From positions 248,001-312,000 of the forward strand of contig JARBJD010000033.1 of NCBI GenBank assembly GCA_033064195.1: a stretch of DNA of 64,000 nt, in the 5' to 3' direction. Below are positions 1-11,594 of the stretch, one piece after another. The notes under the pieces were generated by a model. It saw only the letters and a list, made by a program, of their open reading frames with translations. It ran no database searches and was not told the DNA's origin. Both the position numbers and the translations under genes were made by a program. The DNA is from Blattamonas nauphoetae (Eukaryota > Preaxostyla > Oxymonadida). The stretch's first letter is position 1, and every line of letters starts with the position of its first letter.

Positions 1-137
1 AGAGGAATGATGTCGAAAGGTGTTTGTGGTGTCTTCAGGGTGAGAGTGAAATCTTCAAGCGGCATTCGGGCCGTCGTGAGGGTTAGTTTCAAAACATTTG
101 GATTGGAGGAATCAAAATCACACGAAATTGATGAAAG
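1..137 (-). CDS. Distal part of a beta-helix/TIG surface-protein gene (continues off the left edge)
   Basis: Read on the minus strand, this stretch starts with the residues SSISCDFDSSNPN and continues with RMPLEDFTLTLKT. These match the TIG-like repeat coded at 6060-6170, which has SSISCDFDSSNPD and RMPTEDFTLTLKT. It is therefore the continuation of the gene coded at 4911-9261, separated from it by the element at 138-4906. The join falls inside the conserved GPTL-SSISC motif. Joining 137 to 4911 keeps the frame and gives GPTLSSIS, as in the sister repeat. The 3' end of the gene lies outside the window. Confidence 0.75.
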
Positions 138-3100
138 GATGTCGCAAGCTCCATCCGACACATAACCAGGGCTCATCAACAGGTTGAGTGAGTCCCTGGG
201 TCCGTGAATGACGGTCCATGGGTTGGCCGATCTGAAATACCAATCAGAACAAATTGACATCCTCGTCGATTTTTGACGAACTATCTTTCTTTGATCACCG
301 CTTATTTCATACTGATCAAACAGAAATACATTTTCTTTCCTCGATCGTTCTCTTCAATTTCGAAACAAAAGGATCGCACAAGTAGCTCCCGATGGCATAA
401 TCACTTCAGTTCTTTAAACTACCCACTCAAGACAGGGGTATCAAGTGGATTCAATTGAGATCTCTCAATACGAATAATTTTCAAGTCGACAAGCAAGACC
501 GGGAAATCGAAGAGGATCGATCACTCTTGAAGATCCGTGACCCGATTCGAAAGTTGAACGACGAGGAGGATACAAGCATCGACAATAGCTACGATCTTGT
601 GAACACTGAAAGCAGCAAAGTGATTCACACGATGCTTCAATACCTCAATATCAAGTTCTTCCGTTTTATCCTCTCCCAAGCGAATGATCGTGGCAAGGTT
701 GAAAGTTAATACTGAGGATGAGATAATTTGTCGGTCTTACAAGCTTGGAATCTGAACCCGACAATACCCTTGCATTCCTCACGAATCAAACTTGCGTCTC
801 CGAACAACCACTATTGGATAATTGTGCAGTAATAACGTTCCTCAGCACTCAAGACAGTGCTAACGTTGGAGTATTGACTGCCGATATCATTCATAATCAC
901 AACAAATATCTCCACGGATGATAGAAAGAAGGCGAAGGAAAAGTATCTTGGTATTACATCAGAACGATCACCAGATTCGAAAGTATCATGATTAGCATGC
1001 GAAGTGATCAACAGATCCAGAAGTGATAAGATTCATCACGATATTCGTCCAATCACACGACCGCTTGTTCGTACCAACCGTGACACTCATTGGAGTTGGT
1101 CTAGCGAACGAGGAGGATACTTAGTCAATCAAAGGAAGGTCAAACAGTTTATCCACAGAATTTCAATATCATGCGGAGGCTTTTCTGCTTCATTGAGAAG
1201 CATCAATCCACTCGCTCTGCTCGGACTGACATTGGCTGTAAACTGCAAGAAAAGCATTACGACTCAACTTAATGGTGTTCCGATATCCAACAAAGTGAAA
1301 TGTGACAGATTATTATAAGTTAATCTCGGTAGATGAACTCTGCCTCGTTGAAGGATCCAACTATACATATGAAGCTAATGAGGGATAAAGAAACCTCTGA
1401 ATTGCTAGAATCAGCATTTAGTGACATTGGTTGCGTGTTTCATCCCGTCCAGCAGCGGGGTAAAGTGAAACCACGCACCATCCAATACCGGAAATACAGC
1501 GAACCAGCACCCGTCACTATCATCCCAAAATCTGTCACCTTTCTGAATACAACCTCAACCTGTTCTCTAGACCTGAAACTATCCGACAATACACCTACCG
1601 TCATGAAGTTAAGATTCATCAAGGAAGGAACAAGATTTGATCGCGTCTCTGACGACAGTATCACGGCGATCTTGCGCATCTTAGCTCTGAGCCAAACAAC
1701 ATGTCAGATCTGATCACTTGATCCCATTGCAAGGAAGAAATGGTCGTCCTTTGGAATACGCCGTTGATGGACCATTCACTGGACTCGAGTATCGCCAACA
1801 TCACGCCTGTCTGCATCAGCAACGAAACACAAGAGCATCCTGCTAAGGGAGCAAAACTACATAGAAGATCCAACAAGTTGAGATGGAATGATGTCGAAAC
1901 GGGGATTCAAGAGCATGAGTGTCAACACCTCCTAAACAATCCAGAGCATCACACGTCGGAATCGTCAATCAGTGGGAAGCTGATAGGGTGAAATGATTGA
2001 CAGACAGAGAGACACTGTGATCCAATCAGAGACAGATTAGGCTCTCCCAACGTATGTGACATGAGGAAATGAACCAACATCTTGTCGGAGTGGCGTGTCT
2101 CGATTGTGCAGATGACTTCTGCAGACACTTCATCCCCCAAGACGTATCGTGCTTCTCACTCCCCACTCATTCGGTCAAGATATCAGGAAACACGTTCCTC
2201 TTGCTCAAACGAAACGAGGACATTCAATCAAACCGGCGAACCAGAACCGATGCTAGGTCAAAGATCATCACCAGTGTCAGTACTTGCTGGACATTGAAGA
2301 TTTCATCGAAGAAGAATGGCGAACACTATCCGAGTCACAGTAGTTCAAAAAATGGATATAGAAGAGAGAGACGACGTCTAAAAGGAAACTGACTTTCCAA
2401 CTTATGCTTGGTATTACCGACATCCGTCAACCTCGTTGGAAGAAAGCTCATACCCGTCACATTCGGCGTTTTATTATTGACTTCAAACGGGAAGCATCAC
2501 CCTTCAGAAGCAAGATCTGGACGGTACAACTCGTGACAACAGTGATATCGCTTCGGTTGACAATGGACCTCCTCCGGCGTTCAGACATTCACATGACGCT
2601 GTTGCCTGTGCTGTCATGCGACAGACATGTGGTGGAATCATGCCATGATGGAACGACACCAGTCCCAACAGAATAAGTGTCGAGGTTCACATCGCCCACC
2701 AGCTCCTACCACCACATTCCTTTCGCTGCATGACCTTGTCACTCCACGAAGACTCCAATCCGACTTCAGCTACAAACCAGTTTGGCACCACCGAACGGCT
2801 TGTCTCAGATTCAAATAGCCCCTCCGCATCGCATTCCCAAGGACTCTAGAGGCGGGCAATTGATGACACATGACAAGCTGAGCTCGTGCGATATTTGTTT
2901 CAGATCATCTCGGGGATAATACCGTCTCCACTTGCTGAAGTTCGACACAAGTCTTCTTGTCATTGCCTTCCCATTTGGACTGCGAATCGAAAGGAAGATT
3001 CAGTTTCGCCAATTGTTGAATGATTTGGCTCCTGCTTACTCATTTGAGGGAATCAATCGAGCATTCCAGAACGCTCGTCAAGGTCTCTTGACTTTAAAAC

Positions 3101-4906
3101 ATTCATCCCTCCTGACTTGTTGCATCTTTGACATCCCTCATTGTGACGATTTGATTGTGAGGGACATACTCCAGTAAAATGAACAGGCGTCTTGGCTGGT
3201 CGGTAGTTCACACCATCAGAAGGACTGACTCTGACCAACATCAGGGTGTCTCTCAATGGGACGGTCGGCAATGCAAATCAAAGTGAACATGAAGAAAGAG
3301 TCTCATGACCAACAAACTCAGATTGAGTTGCGACAACGAAATCATTTATCAACTGATTGGCCGACAAGGACTTGACATCCAATCGCTAACCTGTCGCAAC
3401 GCAAATCATCCCGCATTTTAGGAAATACTTTTGAGCAACAGTTCTAAACTCACCATCGGAACCGTCAACCTATTATTATTATTTCCAATCGAGGTCGGAA
3501 GGTCCTGTCAGAGTTGAGTAGAGCCAGATCAGAAACAAGTTGGATTTGGGCGTCTCAAGGAATGAAGAATCTTGTCGAGCAGAAGACAGCACCGTCGGAT
3601 GTGTTTCCAGAATGGGTATCTCCCACAGCACCAGCACAATTGATAGCGGAACGGAAACGGGATCGGCGGAGTTGGGAGGGAATGCGAGATGTTTTATGGA
3701 CATCTCTGGAGAAAGAGGACCGTATAAATACGGGCATGCTTCGCACTTTCTTCAGCATATTCCTCTCAACCCCCGCCTTCATCGAAGTAGTGAGCAGCAG
3801 TGAACCTTCCCTCAAATGATGACTCGACATCAGTAGCCGCTCCTTCGATCAGATCAAGTATTGATGACAGAGCAGAAGAACAGACACCAAATTGAACAAT
3901 CGGTGAGTTTCGTCAGAATGAAAGAGGATGGAGATGTCGGACATGAGAAGGGTTCTGCCGATGAGTGATGATGGAAGATCGACATCGACGTCATGTTGTC
4001 TGGAGAGAGTGATGGCTCTAAGTGGAGAAGGACGGGTTGACAGGACAGACTCGAGGGGACCGAAGAGAAAGAAGTCAGAAGAAACTGCATTCAATGCGAG
4101 AAAGTGGAAAGAGACAAGAGAAAAGGCTTTCCTCGAAAGATAGACTTGAGGAGAGGGTGCTGGACGTGAGCCGAGTTGTCTCCCACACGCATTTAGTGAG
4201 TCGAGTGTTCTCCTCACCTGTTCCCCATCTCCAATGCGGAACCTGCAGCGATTGTCCTCACTCTCCGGTAGTGAGTCGAGCTCGCTGACGACTACTACTC
4301 CGCTCCAATACTGATTGGTCGATCAGACTCCTTGCTCACCAACTGCTGGTGGCAGCTTTTGAGGAGCACGGCCGTTGTCATGGTGGAAGTGAGTAAATGG
4401 GTAGAGTCGTGGAAGTTCTCTTCTTTTCTTATTCTCACTATCACTCTCCACTTGATTTTAGTCCTTTTCAAATCTCAACCTGTTGATGAGCCCTGGTTAT
4501 GTGTCGGATGGAGCTTGCGACATCCTTTACACAAACCAGTGCTCATCAACCTCTTTCTCTGCCACACAGCAGTTGAAAGAGGACATCGGTATGTCTTTAG
4601 CACTGCGGCGTTTCTCAATTGTAGCCTTTTGGTGGTTTCCACTTCATAAGTCATTCTGACTTCTCGGTTTCTCCAGTTTTTCATCCCCGTTGGGGCTTTT
4701 CTGGAATTATGGGCTAGATCCCACTTTTTGCTCATCAACCGCCCCCACTTGGGCAGAACCAGCTCGATGATTAACCTCTCGAGTTGGGATTTTTTAACTT
4801 TCAACAGATAAAACTTATTATTTGTATTTGTTGATCGGCCAACCCATGGACCGTCATTCACGGACCCAGGGACTCACTCAACCTGTTGATGAGCACTGGT
4901 TTGTGT
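138..4906. mobile_element. 4.77 kb terminal-inverted-repeat element inserted in a TIG repeat
   Basis: Both ends carry an inverted block of about 70 bp that runs from AACCAG through GCTCATCAACAGGTTGAG and CCATGGGTTGGCCGATC. The outermost bases differ: GATGTCGCAAGC on the left, and GTTTGTGT on the right. The 4-bp sequence AAAG flanks both sides (134-137 and 4907-4910). The host frame closes exactly if the element and one AAAG are removed. A relative lies at 21056-27197, and without its nested foldback element that copy is 4757 bp against 4769 bp here. The interior holds only short broken frames. Some resemble the surface-protein family: HPVQQRG near 1440 recurs near 23600. I saw no transposase. 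The superfamily is unknown. Confidence 0.75.
4478..4906. repeat. Terminal module of the 4.77 kb element: hairpin plus 378 bp unit
   Basis: A second copy of the GATGTCGC-type end (inverted, 4478-4528) is followed by CTTT and then by a 374 bp unit (4533-4906). That unit has the inverted ends ACACAAACCAG and CTGGTTTGTGT. The junction can fold into a long hairpin because GTTGATGAGC and GCTCATCAAC face each other across it. The same arrangement occurs at 21056-21487. A minus-strand frame across the unit shares long stretches with the other copy (MKNWR, ETTKRLQL, AVWQRKRLMSTG), but it may be only conserved DNA read as protein. Confidence 0.65.
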
Positions 4907-4910
4907 AAAG

Positions 4911-7900
4911 GGTCGGCCCGAGTGGTGTTCTGAACGGTGTTGATGAGAAGAGGATGCGTTCGTCGTCCTTCCCATCCTCCTTTCGAATGATCGACTCGAT
5001 TGTGTATTCAGTGTCGTATTGTACATCTTCACTTCCTCCAATTGCGATTGTTGATGATCCAGCACTTGTCGAACTGAAAACAATCTCGAAGGAGTGGCCG
5101 GATGTCAAGGTGGTTGTGAATGTTCTGCCCGACGGAAGATACTCACCAGAAACAGATAAAACGAAAGTGGACGAGTTAACCTCGATCGGAGGAGTTATCG
5201 AGGTGATTCTGGGAGGAAGAGGGACAACAACTGTGATCCCATCTTCCACATGAAATCCACTCGATTCCGTCCAGCTTCCCATCAAAGTGTATGTTTCCCC
5301 AAATTTCAGTTGATCTGATGTTTCTTCTTCTCCAACCGCGAATTCCGCTGTGCAGTGTGTGTCATCCACAAGAACCACATTTGACAACGATTCCCATGTC
5401 ATGACTTCGTCTGTCAGACTCACCGTTCCTGGTCGAGAGAGGAGAACACGACCTTCCAGCGACACGATCATTCTGCTGAGATCGGTGGTTAGTTGCTTCG
5501 AGATGACACAGGTGATGCGAGGTGGTTCAGAATCAACTGAGAAAGTGACATCGGAATCTACAACAGAAATCTCTCCATCAACTTCGAACTTCGTGATCAT
5601 ATAGGTCGTTCCGAAGGAGAGCAGAGTGTTGGGATTTCCGAAGATCACGACAGACAGAGTGTGGGTGTTCGATGACGAAGCACCAGAGAGTGTCCCACTC
5701 AGCACAATCTCACCACCAACTGGCATCGACCCTTCCATCTTCCGAACCGTCACGTTGAAATCCTTCTCTCCTCCCAACTTCACTCCTGTCAGAGTCAAAA
5801 GTGCTGATTTCTGTTTGTCTCCTCCCAACGAGCAACCAGCTGATGTGATTCGAATGGGTGCATCTGGAGTAGAGAAGGGCTTAGCTGAGACAACAGCAAT
5901 CACTGATGAACTGTTCATTCCAGCAACCGCATATTCTCTTCCATATTTCAGCGTGTTGGTCTTGTTGTACACTTCCACCAGAACGAAGCCAGAAGAGAGG
6001 TCTGAGGGAGTGATGGTGAGCGGAATGCTTTCGGTTGGCAAGTGAGTCGTTTTCAGGGTGAGTGTGAAATCTTCGGTTGGCATTCGGGATGTGATCAGCG
6101 TCACTTTCACAACATCTGGATTTGACGAATCAAAATCACACGAAATCGATGAAAGAGTTGGCCCGAGTGGTGTTGTGAACTTGGTTGGCAAAAAGAGGAT
6201 GTGTTCGTCGTCCTTTCCATCCTCCTTTCGAATGATCGACTCGATTGTGTATTCCGTCCCATACTGAACCTCTCCACTTCCTCCAACTTCAAGAGTTGAT
6301 GATCCAGAACTTGTCGAACTGAATGAAATCTCGAAGGAGAGGCCAGATGTCAATGCTATTGTGAATGACTGACCAGATGGGAGATTCGACCCAGAAACAG
6401 TAAGAACGAAACAGGACGAGTTCACTTCGTTGGGAGTTGTGATTGTTGTGATTCTGGGAGGATGAGGAACATCGACGAAGAGACCAGCCTTCACAACAAA
6501 CGACGACGATTCTGAACCAACTGATAACACTTTATAACGACCTCCAAACACAACATGTGAGCGGTTTTCACTCGACCCAATCGAAAAGTTCACAAAACAT
6601 CGAGTCGATGTCACGTTGAAGATCACTCCACTCGACGAGATTTCAACAGATGCACCGGCGATCACCACTGTCTGTCCTGATGATGACAAAGCACTTCCGC
6701 ATAGCTCAAAAATCGCCAAATTGTTCATTCCATTCAGCGAACATGTTGCTCCTGTGATTCGAGGTGGTTCAGGAGGAACAGAGAATGTGACATCGGCATC
6801 AAGCGCAGAAACCACTCCATCAACTGCGAAATTCACGATCAGATACTTCGTTCCGAAGGAGAGCAGAGGGTTGGCTGTCCCGAAGAGCACCACAGAGAGA
6901 GTGTGGGTGGTCGATGAGGAAGCACCAGAGAGTGTCCCACTCAACACAATCTCACCACCAACTGGCATCGACCCTTCCATCTTCCGAACCGTCACGTTGA
7001 AGTCCTTCCCTCCTCCCAACTTAAATCCCGTCAGAGCCACCAGTGCTGACTTTTGTTCATCTCCTCCCAACGAACAATCAGCAGATGTGATTCGAATGGG
7101 TGCATCTGATGTGGTGAATGTGATTGTGTCTGAAAGCGTCACTTCTTCTGTCTGCCCGTCCAATTGAAGCCACATCACTTTCGCCACTTCGTATTCTGTC
7201 GCCCATTCCAGTCTTTCGTCCGCTGTCGATGGATGAAGAGGTGCTGTTCCCATCAGAGTTGTCGAGTCTGAGCGAGTCAATGTGATGTTCCATTCATTTC
7301 CTTCCTTCTCAACCAGCGTCCAATAAAGCCCTTCATCAAAGTGGGCTCCTCTCAAGACAATCTCTGTTGTGTTCCAATCTTTCAGCGTGGATTCAGCAGA
7401 GTCAACTCGTGGTCGTGGGAATGGAGCGAGTGTTGATCTTCGATGAGCGTACGTTGCACTCGGAAGAATCCCATTCGCACCGCTCGAAACGACAGCTGTT
7501 CCAATTGATGACAACTTCGACAGTTGTCCAAACGAAACATGGACGAGGCGAGGAACATTCGATCCATCCAGCAGCACTCCCATTGTCCCATGGATCTCTT
7601 CATCCGTCTCGATTGTCACTGTGGCATCTTCTCCATCGAATGAAACATCCACAAACTTGATTGTTGGTGTTGAGGAGATCTGCGGGACGAGAGCGCTGTC
7701 AGATTGTGAACCGTTGTTGAAAAAGACATTCGGAGCACCCGACGTAGAGTCGCAGAATGTGATCATTTTCGACGTGATTTGGGTTGAATCCTTGTCGAAC
7801 ACGTACAAATCCTTCGCGTTTGGATCGTTGGCAGAGGAACAACCTCTGAATTGTGAGAATGAGAGCGACAGAGTCGTCAATCCTTGTACTGTAATGGTAC

Positions 7901-9261
7901 CGGAACGTTCTTTCGCAGCACAGTCAACGAATGCACAATTTGAGATTGTGACAAGTTCTGAGAAGATATATGCAGCTCCGTCTGCGCTAGCTGAGGATTT
8001 CTCGAAGAAGCACTTGTCAATCAACGTAGAGGATGCATACGAAACAATGAGACTCCCTCCAGCATCGGCTGTTGAACAGTCCGTGAACGAGGAGTCTGAC
8101 ACGGAAAATGGGAATTGACGGTTGGAAACGCAGTTGAATTCAATCGCGCCTCCGTCATCCCCAACACCAGTGCAGCTGCATTTGTGGAAGAAGCACGTCT
8201 TGACGGAGAGAGGTGACCATGTCTGGAAATGGAAGATCGCTGAACCGCCAAATCCGAAGTTGGTGTCGACTGTCATTTCGTTGAATGTGCACAGAGTGAA
8301 GGACTCGGATGTGACGGATGAGTATTCACTGATCACACGACCAATGTGAGTTTGGGTGATGTTTTCGAAGGAGATGTCGACAGGGGTGTTTCGTGAGCGG
8401 ATGCAGGATGAGAATGAGGTGTTCAGACACATCACATTCCCTCCCAAGTTCGGCGACATCATTCCTGTCCCGCTGTCGTGGTTCGTGCTCTTCAGAACAG
8501 AACTCCCAACCACTCGTTGACACACATCACTCCCGAACATCTGATGGCTAGGCAATACGTGAGACGATGATGTCATGCTCGCAAGAGAGGAGTCTTCGAG
8601 ACACGTGTCCACATTGATATTCTCGATTGAATAGTGAGTGTTGAACGAGAAAAGAGGACCAGTTCCAATCGGAAAGTGCTGATTGTTCATCGAAAGTCCA
8701 ACTCCAGTCATCGAGAGGTGTTGACGTGACGTGTTGTCTACTGTCCCAGTATTCATCATTTGATCGCCAAGATCGATTCCATTTGTGCTGTGAGAGGTCC
8801 CAACGAGTGGAAGAACCTGATTCGATGTTCGAAATGATCTCGCTTTCCTCGATTGTCAAATCAGACGACGAAAGCAGACACGCCGACCATCCAGCCTGTT
8901 CCACATCCAAGCACCACGATGTCATGCATAGTGAACTGTTACGCACATCCAGCAGCCACAACTTTGGGGAATGCGTTAAAATTGAAAGATGGGCAGCGTT
9001 CGTCTTTTTGCATCCGATGAATGATTTTATTGATTCTTCGGGAACAGTTAGTCGGGTCATGGTGCCATGCAACTCCAACCGTGTCGAGGAAACAGGAAAT
9101 GATTCTGTCCAAAACCACCCTGATTCGAACTGGATCACGGTCAGTTCAGAGTTCCAGTCATTCTTGCTTCGCTTCGATTTCTCAGCAAATACGGTTTGGA
9201 AATCCCTGCAAACAGCATCCATCGAGTAGAGGATGTGGAAAAGCGTGAGAAATGCGAGCAT
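4911..9261 (-). CDS. Large surface protein: signal peptide, beta-helix, TIG-like repeats
   Basis: The start is taken as the ATG at 9261, which opens a hydrophobic leader (MLAFLTLFHILYS). About 430 residues follow with the short Ser/Cys/Gly-rich rungs of a right-handed beta-helix (pectin-lyase-like), for example FTDCSTADAGGSL and FVDCAAKERSGT. Then come TIG/IPT-like beta-sandwich repeats with PPRIT and TPLGPTLSS hinges. A unit of about 1.24 kb (413 residues) is duplicated: APIRITSA...CSLGGD occurs twice. Such proteins are secreted or anchored on the cell surface and probably bind other cells or matrix. The frame changes once near 8820, between ESNIESGSS and PLVGTSHSTNG, with no sequence missing, so a one-base indel or assembly error is likely. 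The gene then continues at 1-137 past the inserted element. Confidence 0.75.
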
Positions 9262-9282
9262 CGTAAATTGAACTATTCCCAA

Positions 9283-9996
9283 GTTAAGAAGTCAGGGTGA
9301 TCGAGAGTGCGTGAACCCTTAGTTTGTGTCGGCAGGAACTGGTTTTCTTGATTGAAAGAACTAACATCGTCGACCCAGAGAACGAGAGGTGTCGAAAAGT
9401 TCGGTCCTGAGATTGTGTCAACGATGTCTTGAATCCGTATTCCGTGAGCATTGGTCACTTTTTTCGGTGGTATAGAACCATGATGGGGAGGGTAGAGATA
9501 GATACGACAGATTCCTGGAGGATCACGCAAAATCGTTGATTCTCGAAAACAAACGTCCAGAACTGTTCCGGAGGTTGCAGGACATCGTCAAAGATGATTC
9601 GAGCTTTTCGTGAAGTTGGACGTGGTTGCCATAAAAGAGTCAGAAGTCCTTTCTCCATGAATTCGAACAGAGTTTTGAACGAAGCTCAGAAATGAAGTGT
9701 ATGGATGAATCAGTGATACTGATGTCAACTGAACCGTTAATTTGGGATGAATAGAGTATATGTCGAGGTATGAAAGAGAACAAAGAATGACTCAAGTCGT
9801 TGTCATTGAGTCCAGAAAATGTCAAACTACTACTTTTAGAAGACTCTTTTTCTGTTGGTATCCTTTCACAGTCCTCACTTTAGTAAACTTGAATCTTGAG
9901 AGAAAGAATGAGTCATTGCGAGGCGAAAATACAAATAGTGGCCTGAATCACACCAGCAACAACAATTGCTGAAAGTGATCTCCTCCACACAACGTA
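9283..9996. other. About 0.7 kb without a recognised gene; possible minus-strand remnant
   Basis: Minus-strand frames at 9658-9455 and 9530-9273 look protein-like (KARIIFDDVLQPPEQFW; then GICRIYLYPPHHGS and LVLWVDDV). They lie in different frames with no clear splice pair joining them. I recognise no family. This may be a decayed gene that ended upstream of the surface-protein start, or chance. Confidence 0.3.
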
Positions 9997-11032
9997 TCAA
10001 ATCCATTGGTCATCCGAATCATTCTCCCAATCATCATCCCAATCTTCTTCGATCTCAGTACCAACAAGTGATGCTGAATAAGGAACATTCCCACCTAACT
10101 TGTGAATTTCCCATGCACCCATAAACACTTCTCTGCCTTCAACGAAATCTAAACGGCTGTATCGCACGTGGAGCTCGAACTCGTCCGAAACGCCTTCGTC
10201 GCGCAATTTGAGCAGTATTTGTTTGCTTCGCGTTCGAAAAGTGGGATCGTCCTTCTGCCAGGATCTGAGTCCGAACTCCATACTCTCAAGAAGATAGTAC
10301 AAGTTTCTTGTTTCGATGGAATGGAGTGTGTCTGTGAATGTCAAAGGAAGAGACGAAGACAGCACGGATTGGGTTGTCTCTTCGAAGAGCGGTGCAAATT
10401 CGATGATCCTTCCAAGAAGTTGTGAAAAATGACTCGGATCTGTGGGATCTTCAATTCTTCGTCGATTCCTGCTGATGAACTCCAGAAATGGCTGGATGGG
10501 GTGGAGAAAGTTGTCGATGAAGATTTGTGTGAAGGTGTCCATCGGCATCTTTTTGTGTTGGCAGGTCGGATGAGAAAAATCTGGATGCGAACACCAACTG
10601 AGCTTGGACACAATCTCCATCATACCCAGACCGTGTTGGGTCGATAGATGCATGTTCTGTTCGTTGAATGCCTTTGATCAGCTCCTCATTATATGACGTG
10701 AGGAGCTGGACGATGGATTCGACTAAAGGAGAACAAGAAGAAGGGTATGTCGGGACAAGGTTGTAGAGAACATCGGAGCAACCGCCACGTTCTTCATCGT
10801 CTTTCGGAGTTAATAATCGAAGCACAACGCATGCCTGTCTTAGGGATTTGTCATCGAGATCATTTCCTTCTTTCACAAATCTCACCAGTGACAAAAACAC
10901 ATCTGAGCGACTATAAAGAAATCTATCGCGTTCGAAATCGATTGTCAGAAACAGATGGGTAGGATCACTCTGTACATCACGGGTGAAGGATTTGAAGGGA
11001 TTTTGAGTGTTGGAGTTGGAATTGAATGCCAT
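9997..11032 (-). pseudogene. Helical (ARM/HEAT-like) family gene with internal deletion
   Basis: The ATG at 11032 starts MAFNSNSNTQN. The order of family motifs then matches the neighbour at 11595-12653: FLSLVRFVKEGNDL, RLLTPKDDEE, LVPTYPSSCSPLVESIVQLL, FIDNFLHPIQPFLEFISRN, SVLSSSLPLTFTDTL and LRDEGVSDEFELH. Around 10650-10680 the frame shifts, and about 45 residues that relatives carry (the GFFALLP...AEQ block) are missing. No splice pair explains this. The family has no function known to me. The repeated amphipathic helices suggest an armadillo-type scaffold. Unless an unseen intron is present, the copy is broken. Confidence 0.6.
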
Positions 11033-11594
11033 TAAGGAAATGATAAGGGACCCTGTTCTGATCCAAACCAAAAGAAATGTTCTGGATCAATTTGGCGTTT
11101 CACTTCGGCTTTTCCATATCCCATATCCATTGACACTGAAGAAACATGGTCTCCTTTCCTCCGCATGACAGAAAGGGTCAGAACGAGCCTCTATCTCACA
11201 AAAGGAGTGATGAAATGAGATCCAAATCAAAGACGGAGAACTGCAATCAATTAAAGAATATTCTCACGAAAACCTCCTCCATTCTGCCGCACACGACCTT
11301 CCGACAACCAGATGTCGGATATACGGTTGTTCATGACGCAGTTTGCACAGGATCGGTCGTCCGCCCTTCTGAACAGCTGGATCCCCCTCACTCCCATCAC
11401 CACAATGCTCATCGCACTCCCAAGATGAAATGGTGTCAAGATGTGTCTTTCGAAGAACAGGACGCAGTCCGTGCAGAGGAGAGCATTTCTAGAACGTCAA
11501 CGAAAGGAGAAGAGGCCAGCATCTTCTGCCTGACTGTTCAAACCGAAGAAGCATCCTGAGAAACAGTTTCCTTCTCGTCCCGTATGAAATCCCT

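Noticed and set aside
4478-4540. Hammerhead ribozyme suggested by the repeated TTGATGAGC motif
   Set aside because: The core needs CTGATGA and a GAAA box at the right spacing. The C is a T in every copy and no partner box is placed correctly.
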